Part shown: positions 62,001-64,000 of the stretch, in pieces
Position numbering within the stretch: the first letter of the stretch is position 1
Layout: the number at the start of each line of letters is the position of its first letter
NCBI GenBank assembly: GCA_949358305.1
Contig: OX442314.1
Span: forward strand, 29,993,118 to 30,057,117
From: Strigamia acuminata
Lineage: Eukaryota; Arthropoda; Chilopoda; Geophilomorpha; Linotaeniidae
Length of the DNA: 64,000 nucleotides
Reading direction: 5' to 3'
The notes under the pieces: model-generated
Told to the model about the DNA's origin: nothing
Database searches by the model: none
The model's input: the letters and a program-made list of their open reading frames with translations, nothing else
Program-made: the position numbers and the translations under genes

Positions 62001-62456
62001 AGACATTGTATATATTATTGTGTCGTATTATCAAGCAACTACGCTTGCTATTTGTTCCTTCTGTATATATGTCATTTGTATCTATACTTTGCGTTACGAG
62101 CATTTGCAGTGTTTACATTTGATATGTATAACTTCTATATTGCGCCTATAGGTGGCACTTGTATACCTTTGGATCACGTGATTAGACAGATTAAACTCAC
62201 TCTATGTTTAGCTTTTCACCTGCAAACACCTGGCTCTTTATTTGGGTTTTCCACACCACTGCAAAACTGGGCTTTTGCTAATGATTTTCACTACAAATCA
62301 ACAGACAGGCCCCGTCTCGAAAAGTCGCGGCACAGGATGGGGGCAGACGTAACGTTCAAGCGCTTGTCGTTGTCGGCGCGTTTCAACATTAGTTTTGTTC
62401 TTGCCATTTTTTCCGCCCCGTGACAGGGTTCGCACTCCATTTCCTCGTCCAGTCAT
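56018..62456 (-). CDS. unrecognised CxxCxGxG protein, broken by a copia element
   Basis: A minus-strand frame starts with ATG at 62456 (MTGRGNGVRTLSRGGKNGKN) and enters the copia element at 62309. It resumes at 56436 and stops at 56018. Leaving out the copia and one GACAG restores a frame of 188 codons. It has two CxxCxGxG motifs, CPVCSGWG and CFACEGFG, eight residues apart, as in the DnaJ zinc region but with two repeats instead of four. The start is basic and the end hydrophobic (ISFYVLPDIFQPLLG). Function unknown; zinc binding is inferred. Confidence 0.6.
56437..56762 (+). repeat. second copia 5' LTR
   Basis: Starts TGTTAGGTTATAATA and ends TACAAATCAACA. Confidence 0.92.
56763..56774 (+). 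promoter_or_regulatory. second copia primer-binding site
   Basis: AGGTTATGGGCC directly follows the LTR. It complements the anticodon region of initiator tRNA-Met (GGCCCATAACC), the internal half-tRNA primer known from Drosophila copia. Confidence 0.8.
56775..57520 (+). other. second copia leader
   Basis: No conserved frame. Short frames here are not supported. Confidence 0.6.
57521..60199 (+). CDS. second copia gag, protease and integrase
   Basis: The frame begins with ATG after the leader; gag (NRENYDSWKQQIKVLLMHHG) ends in the zinc knuckle CFRCNQPGHWARDC. The protease has YDTGATGHFC. The pre-integrase and integrase region has LWHERLGHIHF, CDVCTLAKKK, HMDVCGAFG, RTDNGMEFC and NGVSEGLNQT, all catalytic residues present. 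The frame leaves its reading near 60165 and stops at 60199 before reverse transcriptase. Confidence 0.93.
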   Translation: MDSEKPERKITLLNRENYDSWKQQIKVLLMHHGCWGFTDGTEEALAPGASWRDRSDYKLRKGRAFSLIYYSIEEQYHELLSGIEDAKKAWNTLKTNFEPVSRARIIRLLDEFFSLKYEPATETIGVFAAKIRNAAKKLADVKHQLADLDQAFQLIRYLPQEYQSIVQNNYRWEDVNFTLEKVEAELVAEGRLVQQRRDSGQGPIIDAFSTGPNPTNSKSNDNSSKFQQQGNSSQSNRGYQGGQNYRGRSNYRGGKNTRNFCGNTTGSSGQGPCFRCNQPGHWARDCTAQLPPNNNLNTNSVEELDANMLDVGFLTELDKEEMLQCSTANNCWIYDTGATGHFCKEKDQFFNFKQTTGTISQADKKTLIQIQGVGDVCVMCVVGKETIPITLKKVYYAPDLRRNLMSGPCIDEARCKVAIGSGIVKIYDPQWRRQLMQAVKKDRLYYIQTSDQKPDFEKLRQKQNNKASVGEQQKQEPTGPTKTASNPEEARLWHERLGHIHFPSVQQMSKRDAVIGLPVLDVPITQCDVCTLAKKKSVSHKSIPGIRSKQPLELLHMDVCGAFGTATLSGNRYFLTITDDYSRYSTVYLMKKKDEVFEIFQKHVKRIEQLLGKSVLAIRTDNGMEFCSNKFGEYLEGQGIAHERTNAYTPQQNGVSEGLNQTLANEMRALIYDAQLEHRFWGEAILTFNYLRNRIAKLNSDKTPMELYYGRKPSLRHLRKFGSLCFVQKKIREGKIDNKELHGIMLGYSRITKGYRVWLPEFSKVIETSDVKFVESRRGVEGVLGLPERYTSYIDNLDDNLDNDNDRQYYSDEDVRPPLPPPQPIKKREEEELPPVKLKFRLPDERLQPKPNIPGAEAGVKPQGVLPQPYLFNPIPTIPDLVWKKTNWTKRH
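60162..61106 (+). CDS. second copia reverse transcriptase (second frame)
   Basis: The frame is shifted by +1 from the gag frame. It has RT motifs WIYTIKRNEKEEIARYKARL, DVKCAYLYAKLHKTIYM, YGLHQSGREWG and IVYVDDLVVFG. It ends where a short piece is missing around FEVAGS, the position of the usual linker between RT and the next strand. Confidence 0.92.
   Translation: MFGRRPTGQRDIEYTIEGYDKPRLRSIPEVRRYCKDHNLRIPEHLFEDKRKKKPSESNATADNFDLDLDDLSLDFEANHLEVHIPTRFEQIANLPQKEEWNQAMSDEIDTMHERDVWELVPPPPDTKVIGCKWIYTIKRNEKEEIARYKARLVAQGFSQIYGESYEETFSPVVDFSIVRFMFTLLVCMLKWSYIQADVKCAYLYAKLHKTIYMRQPKGFICKGKENYVCKLLRAIYGLHQSGREWGIELEDTLLRLGLEHVNWCNCVYKFGNVAYLIVYVDDLVVFGRQYEDAMNVLNMVKTQFEVAGSGIPST
61078..61959 (+). 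CDS. second copia RT end and RNase H (third frame)
   Basis: The frame is again shifted by +1. It has LGVEFHPHNQQ, the thumb region and RNase H (GYSDSDYANNRDDR, LSTMEAEYVALTE, LCDNISTVDFTKS, KTKHIDIRYHFIRE). The stop at 61959 is 18 bases before the 3' LTR. The purine tract gagggggccgat is at 61966-61977. Confidence 0.92.
   Translation: MLGVEFHPHNQQMVLHQRSYINKVLLKFKNHLEIVKIRSQPMTKSTVLMKKQCPTTIDDFKHMEGIPYRNLLGCLAFIASRTRPDITYAVNILSQFQSNPGWDHWIVLLDLLSYVRTTKNLGLMLFPNNRIEIIGYSDSDYANNRDDRISIGGTLVTLGGAPIYWRTFKQRNVTLSTMEAEYVALTETVKDYIWIVRVLHEIAPNLADHFYHRVLCDNISTVDFTKSNIENRKTKHIDIRYHFIRELVRRNNLQISHVGTKHNFADIFTKSVDKVDLLHFCNLFLVDICMLSA
61978..62303 (+). repeat. second copia 3' LTR
   Basis: Identical to 56437-56762 as compared by eye. 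Confidence 0.92.
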
Positions 62457-63811
62457 GATGGTCGGGACTCACGTACTAAATTTAGTCACAAAAGAAAAAA
62501 TCAAAAAATTGAACAAAAACAACGAAAAACACCACTCGAGCAAGGGCAAACAATAAAAACATGGGCTAATAACGCGGATTATAAAAAATCAATCGATAAA
62601 GCTCACGTAGCAATTCATAACTTAACCAAAAAAGGTATTCGCAATTAAAAATCACCGAAGTAATGAAAATCGCGAAGCAAATCACGTGAAACGGAATTAC
62701 AACTAAAATCATCGATACACAAACGCGTAGTAGCCCAAAACAAAAATACATAATTGGGGAGAAAATATTAATCAATGCGTCTAACAATAGCACAAAATCT
62801 TCGCAAAGATGTACAAAATTCATCACATTAATGGTGTCAAATCAAGAAGCAAACGTGAATCAAAAATAATCATCGCGTGCAAGCTCGTCACTTTGAAATG
62901 AGCAAACTCGAGAATTTGGCTAAGTCCATCTATACGCATACGGGTATCTAGCAAAGATGGCGGACATCACGTGACTTCAAGGAAAATTCCAAGAGCATGG
63001 CGACGCCATCTTGATTTTCGCAAAGTGAAACTAAACAAATATACAAAATCTTCTCAACAATAAAAAATACTCTGACAATTAGCGGCGAAGCTTTCTAAAC
63101 TATATTAACGCGTTATACCGTCGAATAATAAACAAAAAACTAATCAAATCACTTCGACTCGCGTACGGGGAAATTTTTGCCCTAAATCGCCGCACTCAGA
63201 AAATACACATGTTGCTCGAGCGGTTGAAAATTCACAATCTTCACTCAAAATTTCAAGAATACTCACAATTAATGTAACAATTCAGGATAACGCGCTTTGG
63301 TGGAGTTCTCTGCTCAATTGCTGCTGGATTCGCGTTGAAAATGTGTGGAACGCGAAGACACGATGTTAACCGTGTTAGGTCGCGAATACAATATGGCTGC
63401 CAGACACTGATTGAAAAGTGAGGTCATTGGTCAGCTGACACCTAGACACTCCGGCGCCATCTGTCGTAAACCAGACCACACACGCGCAAACAACAACGAG
63501 CATGAAAAACAACACCAAACGCTTACAAATATCAAAATAAATCGAAATAAAGTCGCGCCTACATCTCAAATGGAAAAGAATGGAGTTTTAACTCCGCATC
63601 TCCACCCGAAACGTCGACGAAAAAAACCACAATTAGTAGAAAAGTTTCGAAAAACCAGTAATTAGTAAAAAATACACCAAAAAACCCAACAAACACACTC
63701 ATTCCAAAAAGACAAAAAATTTACAAACACCAAAACTCTGCTAAAAATGTAAACAATGCTAAAAAATGGATTAATATTAGAAAAAACACTTTAAAACATA
63801 AAAGAAGGTAC
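62457..63811. other. non-coding stretch of the second element
   Basis: No supported frame on either strand. It lies between the proposed pol tail and the CxxCxGxG frame, at the place of the gap between pol and ORF 3 in the first element, and could hold a spliced leader. Confidence 0.4.
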
Positions 63812-64000
63812 TCATGACGAACTTTCTCCCTGTTCACAGTCATCAAGCTGAACTTGAATGTCAGCGTAAAACTTTGCACAAATCTCACGTGCTTTCGCGC
63901 TAAATTTGTCCACTCTGGCGTGTATATCGTCCAAGTCCACTCTGGAGATGAAATTGGCGTTGCAATCGTCCTCAGCATCACTTGGCGCGTCCAGGGGGTC
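63812..64000 (-). CDS. C-terminal tail of a minus-strand protein running out of the window
   Basis: On the minus strand the frame is open from the window edge: DPLDAPSDAEDDCNANFISR, then VDLDDIHARVDKFSAKA and a TGA at 63812. It is acidic and probably helical. Position suggests the end of the pol of the second element, but no pol motif is within the window. Confidence 0.45.
   Translation of the reverse strand, partial: DPLDAPSDAEDDCNANFISRVDLDDIHARVDKFSAKAREICAKFYADIQVQLDDCEQGESSS

Larger units (their letters stand above)
56437..62303 (+). mobile_element. Ty1/copia retrotransposon with frameshifts
   Basis: The 326-bp LTRs (56437-56762 and 61978-62303) appear identical and are flanked by GACAG (56432-56436 and 62304-62308). 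The pol frame is broken twice (near 60165-60199 and 61078). It belongs to a different lineage from the element at 44080-49308: gag, LTR and primer site all differ. Confidence 0.95.

Overview
The window looks like nuclear DNA of an insect, most likely a beetle or another holometabolous insect. It is AT-rich, has intron-bearing genes with GT/AG borders, AATAAA signals, short (CCTAA)n telomere-like runs and a dense mix of arthropod LTR retrotransposons and MITEs. The species cannot be fixed from sequence alone. No rRNA, tRNA or CRISPR array was found.

Layout. 1-5021: AT-rich upstream DNA with a piggyBac-type MITE and three tandem-repeat blocks. 5022-12634 (+): twelve coding exons of loco, the RGS12/14-type G-protein regulator (PDZ, PTB, RGS, two Ras-binding domains, GoLoco); its first coding exon was not found. 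13593-14501 (-): a one-exon CHORD/morgana co-chaperone gene. 14640-19140, 38190-41000 and 42420-53060: a segmentally duplicated cluster of five small six-exon genes for secreted cysteine-containing proteins, in two subfamilies (A1, A2; B1, B2, B3). One of them (A2) is broken in exon 3 by an intact Ty1/copia element (44080-49308). A solo LTR (49969-50919) lies behind it, and the matching empty site is still present behind A1.

20926-38400 is a nest four levels deep: an old copia RNase H remnant holds a TA-flanked MITE, which holds a BEL/Pao element, which holds a Ty3/gypsy-type element (25786-35564, minus strand). Target-site duplications are visible at every junction, and removing each insert restores the reading frame of its host where the host is coding.

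53283-64000 appears to be the 3' part of a second long minus-strand LTR element, itself cut by a Ty1/copia element (56437-62303) with identical LTRs but two frameshifts. Both minus-strand long-LTR elements carry two large non-env ORFs of unrecognised function between pol and the 3' LTR. In the second element the first of these has two DnaJ-like CxxCxGxG motifs. These ORFs are the best candidates here for something undescribed.

Only loco, CHORD and four of the five secreted-protein genes look like working host genes. An orphan minus-strand exon ending in a ubiquitin-interacting-like motif (41930-42165) and a BTB-like fragment (41210-41421) are probably parts of other host genes or their remains.
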